Source: Parasponia andersonii (lineage: Eukaryota; Streptophyta; Magnoliopsida; Rosales; Cannabaceae). From it: a stretch of DNA of 64,000 bases. Below are positions 34,597-46,413 of the stretch, piece after piece (the stretch's first letter is position 1; every line of letters starts with the position of its first letter). Below the pieces are notes generated by a model. That model was given only the letters and a program-made list of their open reading frames with translations, made no database searches and was not told where the DNA came from. Where the stretch lies: positions 4,980-68,979 of the forward strand of contig JXTB01000828.1 of assembly GCA_002914805.1 (NCBI GenBank). Direction: 5' to 3'. A program made the position numbers and the translations under genes.

Positions 34597-36379
34597 TGTT
34601 AGCCTAAGATTGACTACTCAAAAAAGGAGGTGAATTAGATTTTAAACCTTTTTAAGAAACTTTTCAACTATCTAAAACCATAGACTACTATTTTGAAACT
34701 TTTAAGCTCAATAAATAATAATACCAAATATATAGTAATAATAACAAGTATATTAAGCACACTAAATATCAAACACACAATCAAATAGTTTGTATTAAAG
34801 TAAAGAATGTAGGGATAGAGAAAATGCAAATTCAGTTTTTACAAGATTCGACAAATACGATAGTTTGCCTACGTCCCCAACCTTCGACAACTTGCTTTGA
34901 GCTTTTCACTATTGGATCAAGATTGTGGGCTTGACTGACCTTTTTACAAAGAGAGAATTATTCTTAGGCTCACCTATGCCTTTACAATAGTCTTGAATTC
35001 GACTCTATTACGCCTAACTCAGATTATTTAGACTCTAGTACCAATCTCACTTATACCGGGTTGTTTAGACAATAGTGTTAACCTCACTAACTCATGTGTG
35101 GTTTAGACTTTGGTGACAACCTCACCTAAGTCAGGTTGTTTTGACTCCGGTGGTAACCTCACCTATATTCAGATTGTTTATGACTCTGCTGCCGGACCCA
35201 TCTCACACTCAATGATTTTTTTATATAAGAGTAAAAACACTTAAGAACTCTCCTCACAAAGTAATAAATCCAATTTTGGCTTAAAAGATTTGAGAACAGT
35301 GCACAATAGATCCTCTAAGATTGACTCAATATGATTTAAAAATTAATTCAATATAAGAATAGGCTTTTGTACTTTGAAAATAATAATTTAGGTTCATGAA
35401 AAATCTTGTTCAAGCCTTAAAATGGCTTCTATTTATAATCTTATATAAAAACTAGTCGTTTCTAATCATTATACATAGTTTTTGAAGTTTTCGATAGACT
35501 TACCAGTAGACTGGTAAGTTTCTGGTAGACTCCCAAAATTACTCGTTAGAAGTGCGATTGCAATGTTTAAAAACTAACGGTCAAAAATGAAATTTTTGGT
35601 CTACCGAGTAGTCTATCGCTTGGAATTTCTAGTTTATTGGTAGGTTTCCGGTCAACCTAAAAGACATTTTTGGTCTATCTATAACTTTCAGTTTTTGATA
35701 GCATTTTGGTGTTTTGGTAAATTCTAACAACTTTTGGCTTTTTTCAAAATCTAACTTCTAAACATGTTTTAAATATTTAAAAAAAATTAGAAATCACTTT
35801 GAAAAGAATATTTTGACTATTACAAACTTGTTTTAGTTTCATAAAAATATTTAACAATAATTTAGAAAGTATTCATGCCAAAACAAATGCTAGTTTATAA
35901 ATAGAAAATCTTTTTTTAGCTATTTCGCATAATCATAATTTCAAATATATTTGTAACTTATTTAAACTTACGAAATCATATGTTAAAGAATATTTTTCCC
36001 AATTAAACAAATCATTATTTTTTATTTTCAAACTTCTATAATAAAATAACTATTTTAAGCTTAAGATAGTTTGAAAACTCTTTTTGAAAAGTATGGGCCA
36101 ATACAAAGAGAATTTACATACAATGAACTAAATCAAATACAAGACTAAATATGAAATATATCCTATCTAAGCATAGTCTTGTATCTTGATTGGCCTTCTT
36201 CAAGCTTAATTCTAATAAGTCTAATATTCAGCCATCTTCAAGCTTGATTATTTGATCAACTTGAGTTAAAACTTTAAAACTATTTCACTATACACTCAAG
36301 TTAAATCATTAGTACTAAATCAAATTTTTGTTATCTTCAAAATAAGAGTGAGTAAGATTGAAACTTTAATTTCTCAACA
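34597..36379. mobile_element. Solo LTR (1.78 kb) nested in copia gag
   Basis: It starts TGTTAGCCTAAG, ends TTCTCAACA, and is flanked by perfect CTAAG duplications (34592-34596 and 36380-36384). It has no coding content. Removal restores the gag frame, so it inserted after the copia element. Its left third contains a series of diverged units of roughly 50 bp. Confidence 0.85.
34975..35200. repeat. Diverged internal tandem units in the solo LTR
   Basis: Variants of GGTTGTTTAGAC...TAACCTCAC(C/T)TA recur about four to five times at spacings near 48 bp. Typical cores are GGGTTGTTTAGAC, GTGTGGTTTAGAC and CAGGTTGTTTTGAC. Confidence 0.7.
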
Positions 36380-36884
36380 CTAAGTCCCTCACCAACCGGC
36401 TATATTTAAAGTAGTGTTTGTACACTTTTTGTATGTTTGAAGGTACACATTAAGAGTCATCTTAATGAATTAAATAGAATTATTCTAGATTTGAAAAATA
36501 TTGATGTAAAAATTGAGGATGAGGATTAGGCCTTAATTTTGTTATGATCTTTACCTCGTTCGTAGGAGCACTTTATTAATACTATGTTATATAAGAGAAA
36601 CATTATTAGTATTGAAGATATTAAGGCATCCTTGAATTCTATTGAATTAAAGAAAAAAGTGTCTAAAAATTAGGATGAAAATCAATCAAATTCATTAGTT
36701 GCTAGAGGTAGAGAAAAAGGAAAAGGTGAAAACAAAAATAAAAGAAAGTCCAAGAATAGAAAGGGTAACTGCAATTATTATCATCAACCAGAGCATTAGA
36801 AATTAGAATGTCCAAAGATTAAAGGAAATAAGGAGACTGATGAAAAATCTTCTATTACAGATAATCATGCTAGTTTTGCTAATG

Positions 36885-38165
36885 ATAGTTCTAATGACGG
36901 TGATTATGTTCTATCTATTTCTAGTGATTGCTTAGGCAATTCTTGGATTCTTGATTCGGGATGTTCCTATCATATATGCCCTATTAGAGATTGGTCTGTC
37001 GACTATCAATCTATTGATGAGAGTTTTGTCTTTTTAGAGAATAGCATGTCCTGCAAAGTTGTTGGTGTAGGTACTATTCGAATTAAGATATATGACGATA
37101 TTGTTAGAACTTTGACAGATGTTAGACATATGCCAGATTTGAGAAAAAGTCTTATATCTTTAGGGACGCTCGACTCACAAAGTTATAAGTATTCAACTTA
37201 AGGTGGAGTTTTAAGTATTAGTAAAGATGCTCATGTGGTGATTAAGAAAAAATTGCATAATGGCCTCTATTTACTTCAGGGTAGTATGATTGTTAGTACT
37301 ATTATGGCCTCATCTTATTTTGTTTCATATTTTGATACTATGAATTTATTGGATGGTCAGAAAATGGAAAGTTTGACTTTTGTAACTATTGTGTTTATAG
37401 GACACAATAAATGGTCAAGTTTGGTTCCACTGTTTATAAGATGAAGGGCATAGTGGATTATATCTATTCAGAATTTTCGGGCCTTTCTCCTAATTTGTCT
37501 ATGGATAGTTCTTGTTATTTTCTAGCATTTGATGATGACTATGGTGTAAAATTTTGTAAGAGTCAATTCTGCAAAGGAGAAAAAAATAGTGATATACCGC
37601 ACTATTTAGAGGATACCATAATAATTTTTGGTTGCAGAATATTTGAATAAGACTCTTTTGAGGAAAGCTTGCTGCTTGCTTTCTGTTGTTTACATATCGA
37701 AAGGTATTTAGATTAAAGCTTTTGGATATGCCTGCTATTTGGTCAGAAGATCTCCATCAACTACATTTTACTTGAAGACTCCATTTGAAGTATGACTTGA
37801 TAATTCTGCTATCTTTGATTTGAAATTATATGATTCTCTTGCTTATGCTATTGTGAATGATAGCAAACTCGAGCGATTAATAACAATCTTCCATGGATTT
37901 GAGTTTGAGGTGAACGACTTTCGGTTGTGGTTTGTTGAGCTACTGTTATCAAGTTTGTTAGTTAGTAGAGTTCTTAAATTTGATAAGTTGGCTATTCTAT
38001 TTGATTTAGGAGAGTTAGTATGTACAGATAAAAATCCTGGTGTTTGTAAGCAGGTGAAGCTTTCAATTGAAACTTCAGTTAAAACTTTTGGTTCTACTAC
38101 TTTGTTTGTAGTAAGTAAAGAGAGCGAAATTTGTCTCATTGGTTTGATTTTGCAGAGTTAGTTTC
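36885..38165 (+). pseudogene. Copia pol remnant: protease, pre-integrase, integrase fragments
   Basis: At about 36950 the frame reads NSWILDSGCSYHICPIRDW, the copia aspartic protease with its D-S-G triad. DVRHMPDLRKSLISLGTLDS and HNGLYLLQGS follow as in the protease and GAG-pre-integrase region. At 37410-37700, shifted frames retain VDYIYSEFSGLSP, KTLLRKACCLLS-like and RSPST-like pieces of the integrase. The reverse transcriptase and RNase H are missing. Frame breaks and stops are frequent. Confidence 0.8.
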
Positions 38166-38340
38166 TTTTGTATTAGCTGCATAAATATGATGACTGAATC
38201 AGATTCCATTTAGAAGTTCAAACACTACTTGAACTTATTTGATGTTGCAGATTGTGATTAGCCCTTCGAGGTTTTTTGGAAGAGATGACGAAGGAATTTT
38301 ACTATTTTGGACTTTGCTTAATTTTGTACCAAGACGGAGA

Positions 38341-38901
38341 TAGTTGGAAATTTGGCTTTCAATTAAGGCAAGAGAAAAGTTTGGGCTAAGGCCCAAATAA
38401 AACTTGGAAGTTGCCCTATATATATATATAGCTTAGCGTGAAGAAAAGTAGCACTGTAACTGTAATAGTATAAAAGTGCATCTTTTGAGGGTGTGCAGCC
38501 AACGCTTTATTAGGTATTTTTATATATAATTGTTTCTCTCTTAATATGTGGAAATTTGGTATAAACAATATATTGGATTTAAGTTTCTTTTTAGCTTGTT
38601 TATTTGTTATTTCCTTTTGATATTGGCATTAAAATTGTTAGCAAAACATCTTTTTTGTAGTTTGGTTGTTTTTGTGAGAGAGAGATTTGGGTATGAGGAA
38701 AATTTTGTCAGACTTTTATAATCTCCTTTGGTTATAGTAGAATTCTTAGTTGTGTCCGACATAGATATAGACTATTTTATAATTGAACCATGATAAATTC
38801 TTATATCATTTATGATTTTTGTTATTTATACTTTATCGTAAATTTATTTAATTTGATGTTTGTCTAACAAGTTTAGTATTAGTGCTTTCGCAAGCACAAC
38901 A
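38341..38901 (+). repeat. Copia 3' LTR
   Basis: Collinear with the 5' LTR from TTGGAAATTTGGCTT to CACAACA. It is preceded by a weak purine tract (AAGACGGAGA). Confidence 0.88.
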
Positions 38902-39951
38902 ACTATATCACAACAGACAGGTCGTTTTTTCACATAAAATATTGTCGTTCTTAGTTTTAAAACATGTCTACGTTTCTTTCGTAATTTCGTAACGCCACAT
39001 CGCGGATATGAAAATTTGAAAATGGTTACACAGGTAAGTCTCTGTGATTTTAAACTACAGGTCGTATATAACACTAAAACGAATGTCGTTTATCTAAATA
39101 ACAAACATGTTGCTCTTTGTGGAAAACGACATGTTATGTCTAACACTAGCACACAAGCAACACAGCGTTAACACTAGATAATAGTATTTGTACGTTACTA
39201 CTAATAACTCATTTTCTCAAACTTCATTTGTACAACATCACAATATATATGGGTGTAAAAAAATCCATTTAACCGCAGAATCTGCCTACCTCACATCATA
39301 TACCTGTGGGATTTTGGGAAACCATGTTAAAAGTCATCATAGGTATTGTTTAAAACTTTGTGGTATTGTTTTCTTTTTATTATTTATAAGTATTATTTTG
39401 TTTAATTAAAAATTATTATACACTTTTGATTATTATTATTAGTTTTTTTCAACTATTCAAATTATTAAAATTTTTAAATAGTAATTCGACGACTAAAAAA
39501 GAATACATATTATATTATGGACCTGTATATGCATATATTTTGAATGCTAAAATTTTATTGAGTGTTTAGACATTAGGTTGGACTTATATTGAATCCTAAT
39601 TAAATTTTTCTTGAAAGCTAGCAAATAAATTTAGAACGATCTAAATATAGCCTCTTCAAGTGCTTTGCTTATTATGATTTTTGATTGTTGTCAACATTCT
39701 TTTATCTAACACGATATTTGGAATTTTTCTTCAATAGTCATGGACTTTTATATCTATGAAAATAGGAAAACAAGATTTTATTTTTTATACACGAATTAAC
39801 CGCTTAACCGCATTACACCATGTGTTTACGATGACCTTAATACCATTATTCTTATCTTAACTGAATGGTCAAGGAAAAAAAAAAAAATCAGTTAATCGCA
39901 TGTCCAGGTTGGTGATTATTATTATTATTATTACAAAAAAATACACGGTGT

Positions 39952-39960
39952 AAACCCTAA
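39952..39960 (+). promoter_or_regulatory. Telo-box-like motif (AAACCCTAA) upstream of RPS6
   Basis: AAACCCTAA lies about 200 bp upstream of the RPS6 start codon. Telo-boxes are known in promoters of plant translation-apparatus genes. It is a single short match, and it falls inside the candidate inverted-repeat element. Confidence 0.35.
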
Positions 39961-40009
39961 CATCATGTTTCAGGACTCAAACGACATGTTGTAAATTTAG
40001 CAACTGAAA

Positions 40010-40025
40010 AAACGACATGTCGTTT
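40010..40025. promoter_or_regulatory. 16-bp perfect palindrome upstream of RPS6
   Basis: AAACGACATGTCGTTT reads the same on both strands and ends 132 bp before the RPS6 start codon. The related decamer ACGACATGTT occurs at 39126-39135 and 39981-39990. It may be a protein-binding site or part of a transposon end. Confidence 0.5.
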
Positions 40026-40157
40026 CTGTTAACTAACGCCGTGGACCCTCCTGTGTACAACACCCTCCTTATCTATATTCTATTGCCACTGATCCACTTC
40101 CAGCTACCGAGCTCCAGTGACCCAAAAACCACTCTCTTCCAAAAACAGAGCTCAACA

Positions 40158-42703
40158 ATGGCGTCCTCTGCTCTCACTTCAACTCTCACCGCTTCATCAT
40201 CGTCATCGTCATCATCAAAATCCCCATTTTACCCCAAATCTCTCTCCCAATTCCCATCCTCTTCATCCGCCATTTCCTTCACTCGCAGCCTCAGACCTTT
40301 CGCTTCAAAATCGAACCTTCATCTTTGCTCGACGAAAAGCGGCCCGGGCCTGGCCGTCAGGGCCCAGACGCTCGACTTCTCCGGCTCGTTCTTTGAAGGC
40401 GGGATCGTCTCCGACGAGGACCCACCATCTCCACCTGGGCCGGGCTTGACCGCCGTGGAGGACAAAGAGGAGCCTCAGTGCCCACCTGGGCTTAGGCAAT
40501 ACGAGAGTATGGTAGTTTTGAGGCCCGATATGTCTGAAGATGAGCGACTTGCGCTCACCCTGAAGTATGAAGAGGTATATTTTTCGATATTATTGCTTGT
40601 CTTTTTCATATTACGCTTTGCTTTTTTGTTTCCTGGGAAAATAGAGGAAAGAATCAAAGGAGTTTTTTAAGTGGTGTATATAGGATTGTGTTCTGTAATT
40701 GTATGTGGAATACAGCAATATGTGTAATGGTAATTAAGATAAATTTTTGAAGAAGCAGAAGTAGAACAAAGTGCATCAAGCATTACATACAATCCCAAGT
40801 AGGAAAACAGAAAAAGAAAAGAAAGCATGTATTTTTATAAGAATAAAAGTAGGGTTCTCTTTTAGAAAATGCTTAGTATAACTATCGACTATGGTGGAAT
40901 TGAGCTCTATTTCACCATAATGTTAACTGCTTTAGTGGCCTATCTTTCTTTTTGGTATTGGGTAAGGCTACAATCTTGGAGAGTTATGAAAACAAGAAAA
41001 CTTAGCAATCCGCTAGGTAGGTCTTCGTGAGGAATCCAACCCTAACCTCATGGAAGCAAACCATGGGCTGACTACTCGACCCACCTCTTATGGTTGCTTT
41101 AGTTCTCTATCTTGTTTCCCTATTTTAATTTTATGGTAAGAAGGGGTTTTCTTGTTTGGAAACAGATGAATTGTTTTCGAAAATATTATTTGGTGGCAAT
41201 AGGGTTGTTGGAGTTATGTGCCTCAAACTTGTTCAGATTATTGATTTGACAATGGCAAAGAAAGATGTTATTTCTGTTGTTGATACCATTTTCATGACCA
41301 GTTTGTCCGGTCTATTTTTCTATATTATGCTTTCTTGGGAATAAAAGTATGCCTTTTAGTCCACAAGCTTGTTTATTCGGATGTTATAGTTTATTATTCT
41401 TTATTACATTCCAATTCTGCACTTTGAGAAGTTCCTATGCCCTTGGTTCCTTTCCTTGTTTTCTGGTGGGACATATATGATTGCTGATGGTGGATTGTGG
41501 ACTTTGTAACTTTTTGAAAGTGAAATGATTTTTGGGAATCTTATGTTAAATTGGATGGTTAATATAAGAGATCATTTTCAGTTATTCTCTTGTTCCCTAC
41601 TGCGATGCTAACACCCTTTGGTATGTAATTTGAGGCATAAGTTAATTCTGTAGAAATTCCTAGACACGGGTTTCTCTAGTTGTCTATCGACGTGGAGAAG
41701 TCTTTTCATTTTGTACTTTGTCTCATATTTGACATTCCATGGAATATTATCCATATTATCATCGAAAGCAATGGCCCTTGGTTTAGATTCTTTAGAATAG
41801 AGTGATAATAAAATGAAGGTGGAATCATGAAGGAATCAGTTGTAAGAATGATGTAACTTATTCCTACTCCAGTTCCTTTTTTTTTTTTTTTTTTTTTCTG
41901 TGCTTCTTCTGCAAAAGGAAAATTATTAATCATAAGTCAAAACTGTCATATTCAGAACAAGATAAGGCAAGGTTAAAGCTAGTGAAACCAGTGGAATTAT
42001 ATTCTTCACGCATTTCGTCCAAAATTTTCCTTAGATTCAAGAAGGGATTTACCATAGTATACCCATTTTGATCATAAGGTTAACACACATTTATGCATTA
42101 CTCTATTTTGAGCACTGAAGTTCCTGAGAACCAGGCTGTAAAACTTGCTTTTGGTCTTTCCTTGATGAATCAAAAACTTCTAATTTGAGAACAAGGCTAT
42201 ACTCATAGTTAGAAGCCTTTTTCCACAATGGTTTTGGCAACTAAGAATTATCTGAAATGGAAAAGTATGGTCATAATGGTCTAGTAAGAAGTGATCGAAA
42301 TAACTAAATAGGTGATGTTTGAGAAGCTAAGCAAGGTAAGTTTATGCACATAAAGTATGTTATGAGTAGTCTTCAAAGCAGCATACTGATGGTATGAACC
42401 TACACACACCAACCTGTTGGAAGCTAAGTTCCAAGAATTTTGCTAATGGTCTGAATTTTTCAGTTGCTTGTTGCTGGGGGTGGCATGTATGTAGAGGTCT
42501 TCAACAGAGGAGTGATTCCACTAGCCTATAGCATCAAGAAGAAGAACAAAGCTGGGGAGACTAATACTTACTTGGATGGTATCTATCTCCTCTTTACCTA
42601 TTTCACTAAACCAGAATCCATTGAACCTCTTGAAGAGACACTGAAAACAGACGACGATGTCATCCGATCAATGAGCTTCAAAATAAGGAAGAGGAAATAT
42701 TAG
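40158..42703 (+). CDS. RPS6: Plastid ribosomal protein bS6c (30S subunit)
   Basis: Two exons: 40158-40574 (139 codons) and 42464-42703 (79 codons plus TAG), separated by a 1.89-kb GT-AG intron. The product is 218 residues. Residues 1 to about 69 are Ser/Thr-rich with few acidic residues, a typical chloroplast transit peptide ending near LAVRA. Residues 70-110 carry the plant-specific QTLDFSGSFFEGG and CPPG stretch. The bS6 domain runs from RQYESMVVLRPDM (residue 113) through GGGMYVEVFNRGVIPLAYSI and GIYLLFTYFTKPESI, ending FKIRKRKY. Nuclear-encoded bS6c binds 16S rRNA in the plastid small subunit. The ATG at 40158 is preferred over the in-frame ATG at 40017: it has the context AACAATGGC and gives the usual MASS start. 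The gene looks intact and is the plastid paralogue, not cytosolic eS6. Confidence 0.96.
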
Positions 42704-45700
42704 TTGCAGTTTGTTTCAAAGAGAAAAGACAAGTTTTGGAAGAGGGAAATTAAATGTTCTATACTTCTATGTAACATCATATGATGTTGATCTAATTTCC
42801 ATTCCCTTGTTACTCAGTTTCAATTCGTTTTTGTAAACATGATTGGATTAATGGAACAGGACATACACGCACTTGCCAAAAAAGCGGCAAATTCACCGGC
42901 CTTTCTTACCTCAATAGGCTAATCAATCACCATTTCACCTACGTTTTTCTTAGACTATGTTTTAGTCTCAACTGTGCTTCATTTGTGAAGGTTCAGGTCT
43001 CTGAACATAAGCAGTCTTTCAGTCTAAGATGTTTATGATATCAGCATGCTGAAGCTGATAGCCATTACTTTGCAGCAAGAAGACCCTCCTTTTTTCTTTT
43101 TTGGTGCACACATGCTAATGAGTGGGAGTAAGCTGAAGGTAGCGAAGTCTTTAAACAGCTCAAGGCTATTAGGCTGTTTTATGCTAGAAAAAGTGGTGTT
43201 CTATTTTAAGTGCCTCATAGAGAGCTGTGATGTGTCAGATCTGTCAAGACGCACGCTAGTACAATCTTTCTATAATCACTTCTGGTGTGAGGGTAGCATA
43301 ACCCTTCTATATATTGGATAATAAAGCATAGCTAATAGCATCTAAAGCTTATCATCTTATCGTCCTCCTTTGCAAGGACACCTTTCTTGTAATCTTGTTG
43401 CTAGGAAAGGGACTAGATAGGGTAGGCTGAAAGGTTTCATAGTGGTTGTTATTCTTGTTCTTGATGTCATCATTAGTAACGCTTCTATATTTTTTCTTTT
43501 TTCCAGTGTTTTGAAAGGAACAGTTCTACAACGTTTATATAGTAGCTTTTACAAGGTCGTTGACTCGGTTATGTTGATAGGGACATTCGTAATTCATATG
43601 ATGGCCCACCTCTGAAGTTTGCAAGTGTTAATTAGAATTTCATTTAAGCCAAGCAAATTTCCATTTTCAAATTCATAAAAATTCTAATCTATTTTGTATA
43701 AATTAGGCTCATTTCATTTTTCAGAAGTTTCCTTTAATAAAACCAAGTGAAGAAGAAGCTTTGTGTTGCACACTACTTGGAAGTTGGAAATTCCTTTGAT
43801 CTCTTTTTATTTATTTTTCTTTATTTAATTTGTCTGATACAGGTTAGTCATCCTCCATTATGACACCGGATCCAACTTATAGGTGCAAGCATTAAACATT
43901 AAAAAGTTTGCATAAACAAATATAGATAAACACATATGCAGCTAATTTTGATGAAAAGTCACTGATTGAGATTCAAACATCTAATCCTTCATGGAGAGCA
44001 CTTATATAAAGAAACTGCGTATTTATCGTTATATTAGTTTGTAATGAAAAGCTTTATTTGAGTTTTAAGCCTCTTCCTCGACTTGGTTTTTAGTGCTACT
44101 TTTTACCGCATTTTTTCTCAGCCGCCACATAAATCAGACTCACCTTTGAGTCACTTATAAACACAGATTCCACAGCTGCTAAAAGATTACTAGGAATATA
44201 AAAGTGGAATCACTTTAGCTCAGTTAAAACAAAAATGTGATATAGAAAATGGGCTTTTCTTATTTTCTTATTTTTGGACTTTTTAATTTTTATTTATTTT
44301 TTAGCTAAGGAATCTGATATGAGTGGTGAAGATTGAGATCTGATCTCATGACCAGTTGTGCACTCTATGACATAAAGTAAGAGCTTTTTTCATGATCCAC
44401 CAACAATAGTAAGATCTTCTCAATTTAAGTAAGGGGCAGTACACTCTCCAAATCAAAACTGCACCCAGAGTAAAGTGAAAAAGAATAAAAATTGAAAAAT
44501 GGGGTCATCAGGATGTCTAAAATAGACTTTTAGGATCATAAAAATGACTGTGAAACATATACAAAAGTAAGGCAATAAAGAAAGGAACCGTGAAAGTTGG
44601 TCTCAAATTCTGTAGACCAAAATTAGTGTCTGCCATGCTTAATTAAGTGGCCTAATTTAAAATATAAGTCAATTTCTTAATTAAGTGGCACAATATCTCT
44701 TCTAATATTCGATCTCAACTTAGAAAAAATACTAGTTAATAAGTACCAATGTAAGAAAAACTTAGCAAACCAAGGGAACTGTAATTAATGGCAAGAGTTA
44801 GTTTCTTTTTTCCATATTATCCTAATTGAAGCCTAGACTATGTTTGAGCTGATTTGAATATGTTAATGGGTTTTGCTTTGGAACTGTGCTTCAAATATAA
44901 CACTCATTCCAATCCATGAAAATACGATGTGGGCATGCTTCATTGATGCTCTTTTGTCAATCCTTTGTTATGTAATGAAGAAAAGTTGAAAGCACCCAGA
45001 AAAATATTGCTTTCGGGTACTGACCAGATGAAAGATATTATTCCTATTTTTCTATTTTAGTGAGACAAAGATATGCCTAAGCAACCTCCATAGGAATTCA
45101 ATCATTTTTAATAAAGCATAAATTCCCTTGTTATTTATTTATTACTAAGGAGAAGAACTTCTTCAACTCCCTCCCCCTCGCCTTGAGAGGGAAACTTGTT
45201 TTGAAGCATTCCTTTATTCTAGCACAGTTTTGGTTTTACGTTGTAGTTGTTTTGGGCATATGTAAAGTGTTGCCATATACATGTATGATTGGACCAAAAG
45301 CCTTAAAAAATTACTCAGAAGGAAGTGTTGGCATGTAAAAGGCAAACACATCAATCTTCATAACCATTACTGAACAAGCATGCCTAATTATGAAGATGGG
45401 CCTCACATGTTCTTGGATAGATAAATGTATGCATACAAGTTAGTGCTGTTTCAATACTCAAAAGATTTGAGAAATATCCATTTTTCTGAACTTCATAAGT
45501 ATCTGTTTAAAAAGTTGTTTGTTGGGTCATTGACCTGCCAACTATATATGAATTAGATCTACCAGCTATTAAAAAGAGCAAAATCCCCATCTCTGATCTT
45601 GGCCTAAAGCAAGAGTTACCTACCTTAGAAAGAAACAATTATAACAGTTGGGGGAAAAGAAGCACAGTTGAAGTAAGTTTGAAACAGTTGGTTTTAGTTA

Positions 45701-46413
45701 ATTATCCACCAAAACCATCACTTATTACACCTTATCATCCAAGTAATAACTTGAGTTTGAGCAATATTTTGATCATAGCATTGGGAGGTTATGTATGATG
45801 ATGTTTTGGGCCCATGGTTGGAGAAGGAAGATAAATGAGCCTCAGTGCTTATAGAGGGGCACATGCCTTAGTGGAGAGAGATGGGCTTGTCCCATCATTG
45901 GAAAAGAGGGAATATATACCATCATGTAATTTGATCTCCAAAGCTAATTGCTGGCTTTTATTTAATTAACAAAAAGTTACATTATTTATATGCCCTTTCC
46001 CCAATCTAAAAGCAATGATTAAGTATCTCTCTCCTCCTCGTCCTTTCAGACCATTATGAGAATAAAAAATACATAATAAAAATCTTCTTCACATGCCTTT
46101 TTAGTCAAGTAGCATATATCTCCTTCTCTTCTCCTTTCTCAAGTCCAATAGGAAAAAAGTTTTAAGGTTTATTTCCCCCACACCCTCTTAAAAATAAAAA
46201 TAAAAAAAACAACTCCTCTCTTTCCTCATAATATAAGGCCTTTCTAGCTCCCCTATTCATCTTTATGATCTCTATTTAGGCCAAATCATCTCTAGTTTGT
46301 CTCTCTCCATAAGTTCTTAGCATAGTTAGCACTGACCATCAGGTAGCTAGGCCTTAAAGTACTTTGTTTTGCTTAAAAATAAGCATAAAAATCTCCAAAA
46401 GTAGTAACTGGAC
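42704..46413. other. Intergenic gap, no gene seen
   Basis: This 3.7-kb spacer holds the RPS6 3' UTR and the upstream region of the RING-H2 gene. No open frame with a recognisable product was found, nor a repeat with clear ends. The pyrimidine-rich stretch at 46210-46310 just before the RING gene looks like its leader or core promoter. Confidence 0.55.

Larger units (their letters stand above)
34322..36860 (+). pseudogene. Copia gag, split by a solo LTR
   Basis: The first part (34322-34596) gives RYDIAKFDEKNNFSLWHVKM, a stop, then LERAYNAIQLSLLDEIM and LWLKLESLYMTK. The second part (36385-36860) resumes with SLTNRLYLK, then SHLNEFNRIILDLKNI, [13 protein letters not shown] and a basic GKGENKNKRKSKNRKGN region leading to a zinc knuckle whose second cysteine is tyrosine (CNYYHQPEH). 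Joining the parts at the target site gives an unbroken LYMTKSLTNRLYLK. Several in-frame stops are present in both parts. Confidence 0.85.
33614..38901 (+). mobile_element. Ty1/copia retrotransposon, internally deleted, with nested solo LTR
   Basis: The element has a 5' LTR (33614-34226), a primer-binding-site-like TGGTATTAGAGCT, gag pieces, an aspartic protease motif, a pre-integrase segment, decayed integrase fragments and a 3' LTR (38341-38901). The flanks AATAT (33609-33613) and ACTAT (38902-38906) could be a mutated 5-bp target duplication. No reverse transcriptase or RNase H sequence was found, so most of pol is deleted. Gag is interrupted by a 1.78-kb solo LTR. Many stops show that it is inactive. 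Confidence 0.88.
38917..40025. mobile_element. Candidate inverted-repeat element upstream of RPS6
   Basis: GTCGTTTTTTCA (38921-38932) has its exact reverse complement TGAAAAAACGAC at 40005-40016, next to the 16-bp palindrome at 40010-40025. A second inner pair of GTCGTT-type motifs lies at 38944 and 39981. The interior shares about 95 bp with 14999-15092, which also carries GTCGTTTTTTC. These facts suggest a small DNA transposon family. The boundaries and the target duplication are not settled. Confidence 0.4.

Noticed and set aside
40017..40157. In-frame upstream ATG extending RPS6 by 47 residues
   Set aside because: The extension is hydrophobic and Pro-rich, unlike a transit-peptide start. 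It overlaps the palindrome and upstream element, and the ATG at 40158 has better context and the usual MASS start.
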